Counted from the first letter of the stretch, positions 1 through 15,696 are shown. The stretch: DNA of 64,000 nucleotides from Spongilla lacustris (GCA_949361645.1 OX442418.1:11442632-11506631); one strand, 5' to 3'. Notes: generated from the letters alone by a model not told the origin. Program-made: numbers and translations.

Positions 1-111
1 CAATGCAGCCCAAAATGTGAGAGCAAAGCCACATCACAAGAAAAACCTGTAATTGCACATAACCACATGTTTACATAAAGGCAGCTGAGCACAGAAAACA
101 TAATGAAAAAT

Positions 112-340
112 GATTCCAAGTGTGCTGAGTTGGGTTGGCGATGTGTACCATTGGCAGTGGAGAACTATGGGGCCTGGAGACCAGAAGCATTAAAGGATTT
201 CTCGCAGGTGGCATCGCGGTTAGCCATTCGTGGTAACACCCACCAAGTCTAAGGTAGTATCTGAGCTATACGGCCACCTCAGCCTGTTATTGATTAGAGC
301 TAATGCTCGATCAATCTTGGTCCGCTCCTATCCCCCAATC
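112..340 (+). pseudogene. LINE-type retroelement, C-terminal fragment
   Basis: Read in frame from about 112, the sequence gives a CAELGWRCVPLAVENYG-like segment, then an EALKDFSQVASRLAI-like segment and, after a frameshift near 235-250, ELYGHLSLLLIRANARSIL. The same order of blocks recurs at 46388-46680, 47865-48095, 48205-48420, 62699-62960 and 63065-63360, so this is the C-terminus of a repeated retroelement protein. It lacks any reverse transcriptase domain, as expected for a 5'-truncated LINE copy. It is frameshifted and not functional. Confidence 0.7.
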
Positions 341-900
341 AACCCAACAGGACAGTTATCTGTGCATGTAGTTGTTTGTATGTGTTTTGTGTGTTATTAT
401 AATAATCATGTGTGCTAATCAAAATGTGTACATAATATACATATCTACCACCACGAAGAAATAATGTGGCAATAATACGCTGTAAGTACCTTCTGTCTTA
501 ATTGTTTTGTTTTCCACTTTTATTTCGGCCATTAAATTCGGAGAATAAGCGCTTCAAAGCGGAGATGTCAAAGTTGGCTGCCTTTTGCAAGCCATACAGT
601 GATACCAATAAGTGCACTAAGCCATGTGATTTGGGAATGGCGACAGACCATGTTGTGTTAACAAGCATTCTCATGTTTCAAAGGTCAAGGCTTGTTGCTA
701 TGTCATTGTTAGCATCTGCTAGCCACACGCACATACTCCACTCTGTGTCTGTGCATGATTTCATTAACATAGGCACCATATCCACATTAGTTGCGAGGGG
801 GGGGGAGGGGGGGGGGGGGCATTTTCCCACCCTTGACGTCTGGAGTACCATCACATTCCAACTCCCATGTATGCCAATGTTCCTGCCCAACTCTTTTTTG

Positions 901-2284
<1,384 letters not shown>

Positions 2285-2529
2285 GCTATTGATGAACGAG
2301 TATATAAAATTAAGAGATTATTAAGGACCATGGATCCTGCATGGGTTTGCCTTCCTCATGGTTTTAGACTTCAATTAATTCATAATGAGACAGCCCTTTA
2401 AAAAAAAAATCCATAACGTTTTTGTGCATGTGTGGTGAATGTATAAACAGTATACATTATATTAGATTGGTGCATTTGGCACCCAATAGTTTGGCACTCT
2501 TAGTAAAAGTGGTACTTTATCCACATTTA

Positions 2530-4091
2530 ATAAGATATTGACATAAGAGTGTTGCCCTGTGCTAGACAGCGTATCATGTACACATTGAGGGAATATGTAT
2601 TTATTAATGCAGTGCTCAGATAGTGGAGAATGTACCAACATGCATACTCATATATGTATTAACACACAGCAGCAACAGAAAATATAGTAGGCAAATCTAA
2701 CATAACCTTTGCTAGGATTCAACTGGTGGGGGGGGGGGGGGGGTTGGGGGGGAGGTGCTTGTCATAGTATCAGACACCAGGAAGAGCTCATGGTGGAGAG
2801 TTGTAACAGTTTGTTGCAATAGACCTTTACGCATAAGATTAGGAATGTCAGAGCATGACTTCAGCTTTGAACTGAATTTGATTCATATCCAGAGGGGGGG
2901 GAGGGGGAGGGGGAGGGGGCCATATGATATCAGATTTCTCCAAAACATCCATTGGTTTACAATAATAAACACAGGATGGCAGCATATATGTATGCATAGT
3001 TTACTCAATCATTGTACCTTAAAGAATGGAAAGCTCACCTGTTTTAACTCTATCCCTGCATTCTGGTGCAATGTCCCTCTCCATTCATTTGTGAAGTCTG
3101 AAGCAAAGGCAACCTAAGAAGTGGTAAAAAAAAAAAAAACCATTTCCACATGTACACAGTAGTTTTATTTATTAATTTTTCATATGCGAATTTCGTTATG
3201 TTGCATGCAACTATCCTTCTGAACAATGCTTTCCTATTCTGAGTCATAGTTGCAATATAGTGTGTCATTAAAGGGTTAAGATAGGGCATTAAAAGGTGTG
3301 TTAAGCAGCAGAATATAGTGTGGCATTAGTTAAGCAGCAAATATAGTGTAATGCTAAAGGGTTAAGCAGCAATTACAGTGTGGTACTAAAGGGTTAAGCA
3401 GTATGGCATTAAAGCACATTGCTACACAACAGCTACAAAATATTCAGATCACGCCACTAGCAAGTATGGTACAGGTACCATCCTAAAAAGTGTTTTTTGT
3501 TAATGCTGGATGTGTTTTGAAATTTTCAGACTGATCTCCCTGTCCAGCAATTAAAATGGAATATCATTGCTAAGTCACTCTTTCCGGATCCCCTTATGTC
3601 TGAAACATCGGATTTGAGCCTTTAAAGGTATTTATTTCCTCTACTGTGGCCCTTAATTTGTTGGGCGAGTTGTTTACCCTCTATACCTGAGTGTCCCTTG
3701 TCTTTTCAGGTGCATTCTTGTGTGGGGATTTTTTATATCAGGTATATTCCTTAACCCCTTAGTGCCAATCTGTGTTGGCCCTTTATTTAACATATGCACG
3801 GCGCGTCTATCAGGTAAGTTCCTTAACCCTTTAAAAATCTCAAAAGGCTTTTTTTCCCACCAAGTCATTTAAATATTAAATGGCCACACCCAAGTTATGC
3901 TCATTTTAGAAGTGAAGACATTATATTTAAACCCCAAGGTTTTTATGAGCTATACACGTACATATAAACATGTCGAGTATGAACATATCCATATACTAAC
4001 TTAGTTGGAACATATGGTTCGGAGTACATGTAGATTGACAATCAATAAATATGCGTCATTATAATGTTCGTGGATACGTACGCCGTGGCCG
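2530..4091. other. Non-coding stretch with degenerate short repeats
   Basis: No coding exon is recognised. It holds a 16-base poly-G tract (2728-2743), a GGGGGA-rich tract (2894-2920), and a loose tandem repeat at about 3230-3415 whose units carry TAAAGGGTTAAGCAGCA separated by AT-rich spacers. Two copies of an ATCAGGTA..TTCCTTAACCC block occur between 3735 and 3835. Confidence 0.6.
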
Positions 4092-4746
4092 CTACTTGGG
4101 TCCATTGTAAATAGCTGAGCGATGCGGCCTGCGTTTCAATCGTCCATTTTTAGCAACTACTGAAGGTCCGCTGTCGGTGGTAGAGTTGAACGCATCGTTA
4201 GGGGAAGGGGAAGTATATACGCCAGCAGTGGTGGGGGCGGATATATCGAGAGAGGTGGGGGGTGGAGAACTGCTGGCGATGTTGGATTGGCGCAGCATAA
4301 CGGCTGCTCGGAAAAGTGTGAAGCCTTGGTAATTGTAGGCACACTGGGCCACCGCCATCAACGTTCCATTTGAGGCAATGGTCATCCAGCTTCCGCTCAA
4401 CTTCATACGCAGACTTAGGCGCGCTGTCTTGACATCATTGTCAATACTCGATGTTTCAACCATGCACGGCAGATTACTACACCGTCCACTTAGCGGCACG
4501 GAGGAGTCTAGTACGTAGAGGACCCAGTAGCTGCACGTGGCAGTGCACGAGAAGTTGTAGACAGTTGGAAGTCCAGCGCCAGCAGTTATCGGCAAAGTGT
4601 TGTAGACTGCACACTCCCCCGGGCCCGCCACTGAGGCTAGTTTGTTAGTTGGTAGAGTAGGAATCAATAAAAAGAACTACAGATCACACATATAACTTAC
4701 CGGGAAAGATGCATACCCATGCCATTATTGCGAGGAGTGAGAGCAT
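4092..4746 (-). CDS. Small secreted protein with signal peptide, two exons
   Basis: Exon 1 is 4701-4746 and exon 2 is 4092-4630, joined across a 70-base intron with a GTAAGT donor and a CTCAG acceptor. The join keeps the frame and gives 194 residues. The start was chosen because it yields a typical signal peptide (MLSLLAIMAWVCIFP) directly before the open frame of exon 2. The mature part has about seven cysteines in its first half (around GEC, SCTATC, RCSNLPC, AQC) and several N-glycosylation sequons. A Ser/Thr/Pro-rich stretch follows, and the tail is basic (KNGRLKRRPHR). No membrane anchor is seen. The family is not recognised; an extracellular disulphide-bonded domain is inferred from the signal peptide and cysteines. 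The short intron and intact frame argue for a real gene, but there is no expression evidence. Confidence 0.6.
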
Positions 4747-5033
4747 ATTTTGTGGCAGTACTACTGAACTACTTTGAGTACGGATCGTCAATGTATATAC
4801 ATGTATATTGCGGTACCCTTTTCCGTATAATTAAAAACGACGGAAGGGAAGATTATTTCTGATCGAATTGCCATTGTGTATATATGTATGTGATCATGTA
4901 TTATATAATTAATCTGCTACCACTATAGATAGCTATATCAGTTTTCCTCCAAAAGTATAAGTCTATAAAAAATCGCCTATTCTATGAATAAACCGATAAC
5001 ATTATACTGATTTGATTTTATTTTCAGCAGCAT

Positions 5034-6390
5034 GGATACTTTCTTGAGCCCGAGAAATGCTGTATGATTGTTACCACTCAAATTTGAAGATTAGTCTTTG
5101 GTGATTTGGGTGTGCAGATAGTGAATGGACATCGCCTTCTTGGGGGTGTTATTGGAGACTGCATGACAGCAGACAATTTTGTGAGGAAGAAGGTTGCAAT
5201 GTGGGTAGATTGTGTTGAGAAACTCTCCAAGGCAGCTACCAAGTCACCCCAAGCCGCTTATACTGCTCTCTTCAAATCCCTTCAGTGTGAATGGTCATAC
5301 CTGCAGTGAAACATGCATAACTGTGGATGTGCTTTTGGCTCACTGCAAGATGGGATTTTAAAAGCCAGCATTGTTTGAAGGAGATTTGTCAGATGCTGAA
5401 TGTAAACTTTTTTCTCTACTGAATCGTTTTGCTGGCTTGAGGATCAATAATCCTACAGAAACAGCATCATCGTCCTACCACACCTCTACCCAGGGCACCA
5501 AAGTTGTGGTAGAAGCTATTAAGAGATGTGGTGAATTTGGCTTTCCCTGTTACCTGGATGCAATCAGCAAGGCAAGACATGAGTCGCAAAAAGCACTTGA
5601 TGAGGTTGCCAAACAGAAACTAGATGCCATTCTTGCAACTCTTTCACCAGGCAGACAGCATGCAATCATGAGGGTAGTTGAGGGCAAAACGTCTAGCTGG
5701 TTGACAACCCTGCCACTTCAAAGCTGCCATGTTGATTTGGCTCCTGTACAGTTCAGAGATGGCTTAGCTCTGCGCTATTTGTGACATGCCAGCCAAATTC
5801 GATGGTTGTGGGGCTGATTTCACTCTCCAACATGCCCTAGACTTTAAGAAAGGGGGACTTGTTATACTGCACCACAATGAGATTCATGACTGCATTGGAG
5901 ATCTTGCCAGTCAGGTGTGGCCCCAAGTTATAAAGGAGCCTATTGTGAATGAAGCTACAAACCTCAAGTAATCCAGGACTAAGGTTTGACCTGGGAATCA
6001 GAGGTGTTTGGAAACCACAGGTGGTGGCGTTGTTTGATGTCTGTATCTTAGACACTGAAGCCCCATCACACTGCCATCGAGCACCTAATGCCATTCTTGA
6101 ATCCAGCTCAAAGGAGGAGAAGAGAATGTACATGCAAAAAAGCAGTTGAAGACAGAAGAGGCACCTTTACTCCATTTGTCCTTTCAGTGGATGGACAAAG
6201 AGGCTAGTCACTTCATAAAGCACATGGCCACTGCTCTGTCTTCTAAGTAGGGCAAAGCCTATTCCATCACCAGCAATTACATCAGATCACGGCTCGCTTT
6301 TGCAAGGGTTCGAGCAGTGAGCCTCTGTCTTAGAGGATCCAGCATCAAATGGAGAAGTGCATGCGCTGGGGTTTGATGATGGTGCTCCTC
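5034..6390 (+). pseudogene. Retroelement polyprotein remnant (RT C-terminus to nuclease-like tail)
   Basis: Several frames each carry part of one protein: a GHRLLGGVIGD block with an AAYTALFKSLQCEWSYLQ block (5106-5309), then LLNRFAGLRINNPTE and SSWLTTLPL..FRDGLALRY (5371-5784). Next come CGADFTLQHALDFKKGG with HHNEIHD (5786-5971), a LFDVCILD block (about 6030-6060), RGTFTPFVLSVDG (about 6157-6195) and RSRLAFARVRAVSLCLRGS (about 6287-6345). This order is familiar from RT-bearing retroelements common in cnidarian and sponge genomes. Stops and frameshifts separate the blocks, for example at 5782, so it is dead. The catalytic RT motifs would lie upstream and are absent, which fits 5' truncation. 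Confidence 0.7.
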
Positions 6391-6429
6391 TGGCCTCATT
6401 CATGGAGTAAATATTTTTTGTTTCTTTTT

Positions 6430-8480
6430 ATGAGTTCATTTTAAAAATAACTTAAGTAACATCTATTTGTATGTTTTTCATGTTCTATGACTTTATTTAT
6501 TATTTGGCATATTAGAAACAAGAAACTTAGGTTTAGCATAGCTACATAAATAAAACACAGTATCGGATAGGTTGGACTCTGCTGCCTCCCTCCATCACAA
6601 TTGTGATGTGACCTTGTCTGGGCAGCTGGTCCACCCAAAGGTGGGCGGATCTTCTCTCCTAGAAGCGCAATTAGGATTCCTAGAACTGACTTCATGTGTA
6701 CATGTGACTCATGTTTTTCTTGGAAACGATAAAGTACTAATGAATATATTATAATCATCATGTACATTCCATGATCCACTTTTTAAGGTCATAATGAATT
6801 TAGTTGGCACGTACATTTGAAGTATACCGAAGACCATTACATACATGTAATATAGCGATGCTTTGTAAATGTACGGAATTACCAACCATGCATGACATTT
6901 GATTTACAAAAGAAAAGTTTACTAACATGGATGGTCCAAAATTTTATGGCGCCGCACCTGTTCCTACAATTGTAGGACGGCACGTGCATTGTTGCCAACT
7001 TACGGAATCCTTGCAACATTCCTGCTGTATCTTGAAGATCGAGGTTTCTGGATTTGCAACCCAACTCCGGAGTCGAAAATACACATTGTATATGAATGAA
7101 TATGATTTCGGTGTCCCAATGACTACATTACACGTGAACTTAGCTAAGAAAGTTCCATGTCAATTTCAACACGCAGCACACAACAAATAACTATACAATA
7201 AACGTCGGAATCATATTATATCACGTGATAAGCTTGCGGTACGCCGCCCTACATACCGGATCACGTGGTTATCGCCGTATTTGCGGCCATACATTTTGTG
7301 GACACTAGGTTATTTACCCGAAATATTGAAATGGTTACGTAAGCCTTAGCAACGCTCATGAAAAAGCATAGTACTATAAATGTTATAATAACTGATCTAT
7401 TAAATATGCATGTAGACTGCATGGTGTATACAATGACTTTACATTGTCCTGCATTAAGTGATAACCTGACTTCTAAAGATCATGGCTTGTTCGTTTTAGA
7501 ACATATCATTTAGAGCAGTTGCTACTTGCACATTTTAATATGTTGAATACAATTCACTACTGGAGTTTGTGGCCCTCACTTTATGCCTTTTTCTGACAAA
7601 CTTGAGTCACTGCATTGTGAACATCACTGGCAATGAAACTATCTTGCATACCTTCTGTTTGTTTTATGTGTATAATTGATAAAAAAAAGTAACATAGCAA
7701 TAGTTTGGGTTTTACAAATATCAACGTGAGCTTAGGATGCTCAATTTCTGTCCATTTCTTCGGTTGCCACCCAGTATAGGTAGTCCCACCAGTTCCATAA
7801 TGTCACTGCTGTCATGCTAATGCATGCATTCAATACTGCAGCTGTTACTGTTCATTGTACATAAGATTATGCCAGATAATTGTGCAATAGACTATTATTA
7901 AATATGAATCACTACACTGTGATATCAAAACGTGCCTTTTGGGGAAACTTACTTAAATTTGTTTGCATATGACATTCACAATGCTGAAAAAATCATTGTG
8001 CTATAATTAATTTATCATAGTTCTAGTAGCATTGCAGTGATTTTTAGGCTCATGGTCATTTATCTATGAAGTGTATATATATGCTCAGCACCAAAATAAA
8101 AATTGGCATATCCATTGTTTTATCACCCCTGTCCATACTTTTATATAGCTGGTGAAGTCAATTGCAATTTCCAAGACATTGTATTTTTATTTAACTGATT
8201 CACTACATCTAAAATTCTTCAATTTGCAATTGGTTTATAATTGGAGTGTAAAAAGAATGTTCATATTAGAATCAGATTTACATTTTGTAATGATTAGCCG
8301 CCTAGGAAAATACTAATTGCATTATTACATTTCATTATGCTGTTACATGCTTTGGACTTATAAATAACATTTACGCAGCAAACCAGATTGCTGCAGTAAC
8401 ACATTAAAATTGCAAGTAATGAGAGGCAAAAGACACTTGAGCATTTCACTTCATTGTTTCTAATGTGGCAAATTTATTAC
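6430..8480. other. Non-coding, AT-rich stretch
   Basis: No convincing exon, RNA gene or repeat is recognised. The open frames present are short, lack domains and show no linked splice signals. Confidence 0.5.
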
Positions 8481-8484
8481 TATA

Positions 8485-8568
8485 TATCCTATGGTGCAAA
8501 GCACAATACAATATTAGGGTGCAATATCTTATGGTGCAAAGCACAATACAATATTAGGTTGCAGTAAG
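8485..8568. repeat. Two-copy direct repeat, unit about 41 bp
   Basis: Two consecutive copies of a unit containing ATGGTGCAAAGCACAATACA, with only a few differences between them. Confidence 0.85.
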
Positions 8569-8569
8569 C

Positions 8570-10975
8570 TAGAGATCCAATATGAAGTATGCAGTACGAG
8601 GTAAGTAAGAGTTGCATTTGTAAATAATCGTAAATATACTCATTGCTCTCATGTCAGTCAGTAAAAATTGCAGTCTGTAATAGCAAAAACTTCTCCCAAA
8701 GTAATAGGAGAACATCTTATTACTTGGAGCAACTGACTTTCTGGTCTTTCATACCCTCTTTGAAATACCTAATTCAGCATGCAATGTTGGATGCATAGAC
8801 AAAAGAGAAAGATTCCTAAAGGCGCTTCCACACTAGCAAGGCAAAAAGGCTACCGGCATTGTTCTTAATAATCACATGTATAGTTATTAACCATAGATTG
8901 ATAAATCATTCTTACGTAAGCGAGTGGTGCTTACTTGCGTAAGCAAGGGACGCCTGCGGTTTTGTCTTTACAACTGTATTCTTTAAATAGCAAGCAACAT
9001 AGCTTCTGTACTGATGCTAAACAAAAAGTAAGGGCGATTCTAATAGATGGCTTCTGAAGTTCAGCGTGCGCGTGCCTCGTGTTACGTGTCCAGCGATTTT
9101 GTCTTGTCTTGAACGCAAGCTTTCTTGGCATTTACGGTCAGGTGTTACAGTCTACGTATACTCTACGTGATTTAAAACGATCGCTATAGCGATTGCTTGC
9201 TCTGTGATAGATGAGTCGATTTTCTTTCGCTCGCTCGTCTCTATGTAATATGAATCATAATGCAACCATGCATGAGGCGATGTCTTCTCCAATACGGCAA
9301 TATACTACAATATCACACTGTACTCTAAAGAACAAAACAGGACATTTATAAAAACTCATAAACATACGAGACACCGTATACATGTAAATGGTCATGGAGA
9401 GCGCTTGCTAGATATCGCCAAAGTAGCTAGTTAATCAATGAGAAGGATTAAAACATATGCAACATCTTTTGGCTTTGATTTCCATGCATGCGTGCACTAT
9501 AAAGAAAAAGTACCTGTGTGTGGATGAGACCTGCGAGCACATCCCAGAAAACTGTTTCAAGCATTAAATAGTCGTAAATTGCTGAATTATATACAATTTG
9601 CACACAGTTTTATGTAGTATTTTGAGCATGATATAATTAAAAAGCGTTGGCTTCTGGGGCTCCGCCCCAGACCCCGCTGGGGGAGCTCACAGCGCTCCCC
9701 CAAACCCCCTAGCTGGGCGGGCGGGGTATCGAACGGTTCGAGGTTCGACTCGGTTCGATGTTCGGTTCAAACGTATTTCGAACCTTTCGAACATCTCATC
9801 AAAAATTCATTGCCTTGTACGATAATAAGGTCTAAACTCTAATATCATTGCTAACTATTAAAGACCTATATTAGTACTAGTACTTGTGCAACATTTAGTG
9901 ATGAAGAGCTAAGGCGGGACGTATTATAGTCATGGATACATATTGGTGCACCCTGCTTCCTTCTCAGACCAGTCTACAGTGGTGGAACACATAGTTCCCA
10001 TGGTTTTTAAGGTAAAAACGTAATCATATTAAAAGTTTACTTAACATGCACTAACTAGCTCCATGGGAAGGAGCATATAATTGGTGTTCACCCTCATCTC
10101 ACCACGAGGACCCCCTCCGTGTGTGGCCTGGGCAATAGCTAGACCTTTGCACGAGGTTCCACTACTGCTTATGTGAGATTTGTACTCATCTGATAGTACT
10201 GCTGTCACTTGGGCCCTTTGAACTTAGTTTACAGTACAACAAAATTGTGATAACACCCAAAAATATATAAAGAATAAGAAGGTACAAAAACACATCCAGA
10301 GATAGAAATAAGAAGGTACAATAGAAAATGCCCAGAAATATACTACACTTTATACTGCACACAAACTTCATGTGTACAACATGCAGACGTTATGTTGCAT
10401 CTGTAAAGGGCGAATGTCATCCCTTCATCATCACATGATTTAATTTAACACCACCACATCTAGTGTGAATGAACACTTCCATACCTGCTGGTGTCTGTAT
10501 CAATTTGATGTGTTCACAATCAGAGGGCCCTCAGATTGGAGGTGGTGGTGATGTGGAGTGTCAATTCAAGGTGAGGGCTGTAAAGGTGTTGATTCTCTTT
10601 GTTGTCTAGCTGGATGCCTTTAAAAAAATTACATCAAAAGAAAAGTAAATCAGAGCTGGAAAAAAATAAAAAGAATAATTAACCAAAGAAAGAAACATAA
10701 TCAAAGGACAAATCACAATAAAGAGAAATAATATACTTACAAAAGCGAAATAAATAATAAACGAAAAAGTTGTGTAGTTGGTAAACAAAACTCAAGCCAG
10801 TGTGCTGCCAGCTGATAAGATAAAGTTAGCTGTCATGAAAGCAGAAACTGAAGCGAGAGGAATTGTTGAGGATACCACATCAAAAGCCTACACAGCAAAG
10901 AGCTTTCAAGAGGAACTATCTCAATAAGCTACCAAAAAGAGCTATACTACATGTAAGAGTTATACTGTACATATT
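8570..10975. other. Non-coding stretch; includes a GGGGAGC-rich repeat block
   Basis: No gene is recognised. At 9650-9725 there is a short block with inverted GGGGGAGC and GCTCCCCC motifs; similar motifs recur at 55495-55556, so a dispersed repeat is likely. At 9733-9795 several copies of GGTTCGA and TTCGAAC form a small inverted-repeat patch. Confidence 0.45.
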
Positions 10976-10977
10976 AC

Positions 10978-13900
10978 ACAACAGGACAGAACATATTATA
11001 CCACAGGACAGAACATATTATACCACAGGACAGAACATATTATACCACAGGACTGTACATATTATACCACAGGACAGAACATATTATACCACAGGACTGT
11101 ACATATTATACCACAGGACTGTACATATTACACCACAGGACTGTACATTTTATACCACAGGACTGTACATATTATACCACAGGACAGAACATATTATACC
11201 ACAGGACTGTACATATTATACCACAGGACTGTACATATTACACCACAGGACTGTACATTTTATACCACAGGACTGTACATATTATACCACAGGACAGAAC
11301 ATATTATACCACAGGACAACGTTGATACATGACAGAACATATTATGCCACAGAACATATTATACCACACGACAGAACATATTATACGACAGGACTATACA
11401 TACATGTATTATACCACAGGACTGTATACATATTATACCACAGGACAGTACAACAGGATTGTAGATATTATACCACAGGACAACATAATATTATACCACA
11501 GGACAGAACATATTATACCACAGGACTGTATACATATTATACCACAGGACAGAACATATTATACCAAAGAACAGAACATATTATACCACAGGACTGAAGA
11601 TATTATACCAAAGAACAGAACATACTATACCACAGGACTGAAGATATTATACCACAGGATATTAAAACAGGATTGTATACCACAGTACAACAGAATTGTA
11701 CATATTATACCACAGGACAGAACATATTATACCACAGGACAGAACATATTATACCACAGGACAGAACATATTATACCACAGGACTGTACATATTATACCA
11801 CAGGACAGTGCATATTATACCACAGGACTGTACATATTATACCACAGGACTGTACATATTACACCACAGGACAGAACATATTATACCACAGGACTGTACA
11901 TATTATACCACAGGACAGAACATATTATACCACAGGACAGAACATATTATACCACAGGACAGAACATATTATACTGTACATATTATACCACAGGACAGTA
12001 CATATTATACCACAGGACAGAACATATTATACCACAGGACTGTACATATTATACCACAGGACAGAACATATTATACAACAGGACAGAACATATTATACCA
12101 CAGGACAGAGTTAACATATTATACCACAGGACAGAACATATTATACCACAGGACTGTACATATTATACCACAGGACTGTACACATTACACCACAGGACAG
12201 AACATATTATACCACAGGACAGAACATATTATACCACAGGACTGTACATATTATACCACAGGACAGAACATATTATACCAAAGAACAGAACATATTATAC
12301 CACAGGACTGAAGATATTATACCACAGGATATTAAAACAGGATTGTATACCACAGTACAACAGAATTGTACATATTATACCACAGGACAGAACATATTAT
12401 ACCACAGGACTCTACATATTATACCACAGGACAGTGCATATTATACCACAGGACTGTACATATTATACCACAGGACTGTACATATTATACCACAGGACAG
12501 TACCACAGGACAGAACATATTATACCACAGGACAGAACATATTATACCACAGGACTGTACATATTATACCACAGGACAGAACATATTATACCACAGGACT
12601 GTACATATTATACCACAGGACAGAACATATTATACCAAAGAACAGAACATATTATACCACAGGACTGTACATATTACACCACAGGACAGAACATATTATA
12701 CCACAGGACAGAAAATATTATACCACAGGACAGAACATATTATACCACAGGACTGTACATATTATACCACAGGACAGAACATATTATACCACAGGACAGT
12801 ACATATTATACCACAGGACTGTACATATTATACCACAGGACAGAACATATTATACCACAGGACAGTACATATTATACCACAGGACTGTACATATTACACC
12901 ACAGGACTGTACATATTATACCACAGGACTGTACATATTATACCACAGGACTGTACATATTATACCACAGGACAGAACATATTATACCACAGGACTGTAC
13001 ATATTATACCACAGGACAGAACATATTATACCACAGGACAGAACATATTATACCACAGGACTGTACATATTATACCACAGGACAGTGCATATTATACCAC
13101 AGGACTGTACATATTATACCACAGGACTGTACATATTACACCACAGGACTGTACATATTATACCACAGGACTGTACATATTACACCACAGGACTGTACAT
13201 ATAACACCACAGGACTGTACATATTATACCACAGGACTGTACATATTATACCACAGGACTGTACATATTATACCACAGGACTGTACATATTATACCACAG
13301 GACTGTACATATTATACCACAGGACAGAACATATTATACCACAGGACTGTACATATTACACCACAGGACTGTACATTTTATACCACAGGACTGTACATAT
13401 TATACCACAGGACAGAACATATTATACCACAGGACAGTACATATTATACCACAGGACTGTACATATTACACCACAGGACTGTACATATTATACCACAGGA
13501 CTGTACATATTATACCACAGGACTGTACATATTATACCACAGGACAGAACATATTATACCACAGGACAGAACATATTATACCACAGGACAGAACATATTA
13601 TACCACAGGACTGTACATATTATACCACAGGACAGTGCATATTATACCACAGAACTGTACATATTATACCACAGGACTGTACATATTACACCACAGGACT
13701 GTACATATAACACCACAGGACTGTACATATTATACCACAGGACTGTACATATTATACCACAGGACTGTACATATTATACCACAGGACTGTACATATTATA
13801 CCACAGGACAGAACATATTATACCCCAGGACAGAACATATTGTACCACAGGACTGTACATATTACACCACAGGACTGTACATTTTATACCACAGGACTGT

Positions 13901-14228
13901 ACATATTATACCACAGGACAGAACATATTATACCACAGGACAGAACATATTATACCACAGGACTGTACATATTATACCACAGGACTGTACATATTATACC
14001 ACAGGACAGAACATATTATACCACAGGACAGAACATATTATACCACAGGACTGTACATATTATACCACAGGACTGTACATATTATACCACAGGACAGAAG
14101 ATATTATACCACAGGACTGTACATATTATACCACAGGACTGTACATATTATACCACAGGACTGTACATATTATACCACAGGACAGAACATATTATACCAC
14201 AGGACTGTACATATTATACCACAGGATG
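10978..14228. repeat. 22-bp minisatellite array, about 3.2 kb
   Basis: Close to 150 head-to-tail units of 22 bp share the core ATTATACCACAGGAC and differ mainly in an ACAGAACAT or ACTGTACAT block. Longer variant segments recur at 11568-11710 and 12270-12375, so higher-order duplication has occurred. As 22 is not a multiple of 3 and the unit has no stop in any + frame, very long open frames run through it. They encode the same 22-residue periodic peptide in each frame and are not evidence of genes. Confidence 0.97.
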
Positions 14229-14239
14229 ATACACATTGC

Positions 14240-15690
14240 TTGATAGGTGACTTGGCTTGACAGGTGGCTGAACAGGTTAACTTGTGACTGGGCAGGTCAT
14301 CAGTTTATTTGACAGGTGGCTTGATGGGATAGACGACTAGAGTTGATTGGATGTGGACTTGAATATACGAGCATCACTGTAAAAAATTAAAGAAATAAAA
14401 ACAACAAAGTCTTGTACACTTGTAACTTCTTAAATTATAAAATATTAATTCTGTGCTATATTACATGTTAATAAGAATGGGTACATGTGATTGCAAATCA
14501 TACAGTTCTATTAATGCACCTTTCTCAATCCGTATTAATAACTATCTTTGATGCTTTCAAGTGCTTAGGCAGATTCAAGATTATTTAGAAATTGAATGTT
14601 TTAATTTATAAAATAATTAGAACAGCGTTTATAGGTACACAAGTAAGGTGTACTTACCAACATAGATGCAACAGCTCAGGTGACTGGAGCTGAATAACAG
14701 CAGACAACAGGAGACAAGCCAGCTGAAAAAACAAGGTAAGATCTAATCACATATATCATCATAGCCCATTATAAAACTTACAAGTGAGGTGGATTCAGCA
14801 GCTGGAGCACACCCACCTCTGGACTATAGTGCTAGCCTTTGGAGACCCTAGCGATGCGTATCATTTATGTGCATGTAAATGTAACTGATAAACATACATG
14901 TCCATGTGCAGCTAAAACAGTTCACGCAAAATGTAACAGGAATCTGACCAAAAGGGTATACATTCAGAAAATATCCCCTGTACTTGTATGTGCAGCATGT
15001 GACTTCTAACCTCTGATGCAGCCATCCATGTATATTCCTAAGAACACCTGCTGAGTGAGTGTACTGTGGCCAACCTAAGAATAAATGCACGCTGTTATAT
15101 ACACGCATGTTCAAGCAAAGCACCAACAATGCTCCTCTCCACAATTGCTTTTACCTCCTCCCATTCTTGCTCCCCCTCCCACCTACTTTCAAGGCCTTCA
15201 TTCTGTCAGATTGTTCACCTCTAACCCTGACATGCACCCTCTTGTTCTACTTCTCTACTCCCCCCCCCCCCCCCCCCCCCCCACCCTTGCTTTTCATTTG
15301 CTAATATTGCTAGTTTGAATGCACCCTCAATGCAGACTGATCTGGTTTACAATTGCTACTTTAGGAATGCCTTAGAGCTCCCTTGCTTATAAAACAAACT
15401 CACTGTATTGGCACCATACACTGCCATCCCCTCTGATCTCAGCATACTGTTGAATAGGCCCTAAGTGGAGTTTGGTAGCTCCAATGCACCACAGGTGTGA
15501 AGATATTCAAAACATCTGTGCCAGGGGTGACCAGTGATCTCCTGCACTTTGAGCTCACACAGCAGTGAGGATTCTCTCTTTGAAAATATTTAACTGCCAC
15601 AGGAAGATTGAATTGAAACACAGAACACCTGAAAATCTGGAAATGAAGACAACTGGTCAAGGCACATGCGTATACAACAATATATGCATA
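14240..15690. other. Non-coding stretch with poly-C tract
   Basis: A short degenerate repeat with GACAGGTGGCTTGA follows the satellite (14240-14335). A 23-base poly-C tract lies at 15260-15282. No exon is supported. Confidence 0.5.
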
Positions 15691-15696
15691 CCCATA

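Noticed and set aside
10978..14228. CRISPR-like array
   Set aside because: Units are contiguous with no unique spacers, and the sequence is eukaryotic.
10863..14243. Very long overlapping open frames (up to 625 residues) on the + strand
   Set aside because: They are produced by the stop-free 22-bp satellite unit read in three frames; no domain, start context or splice support.
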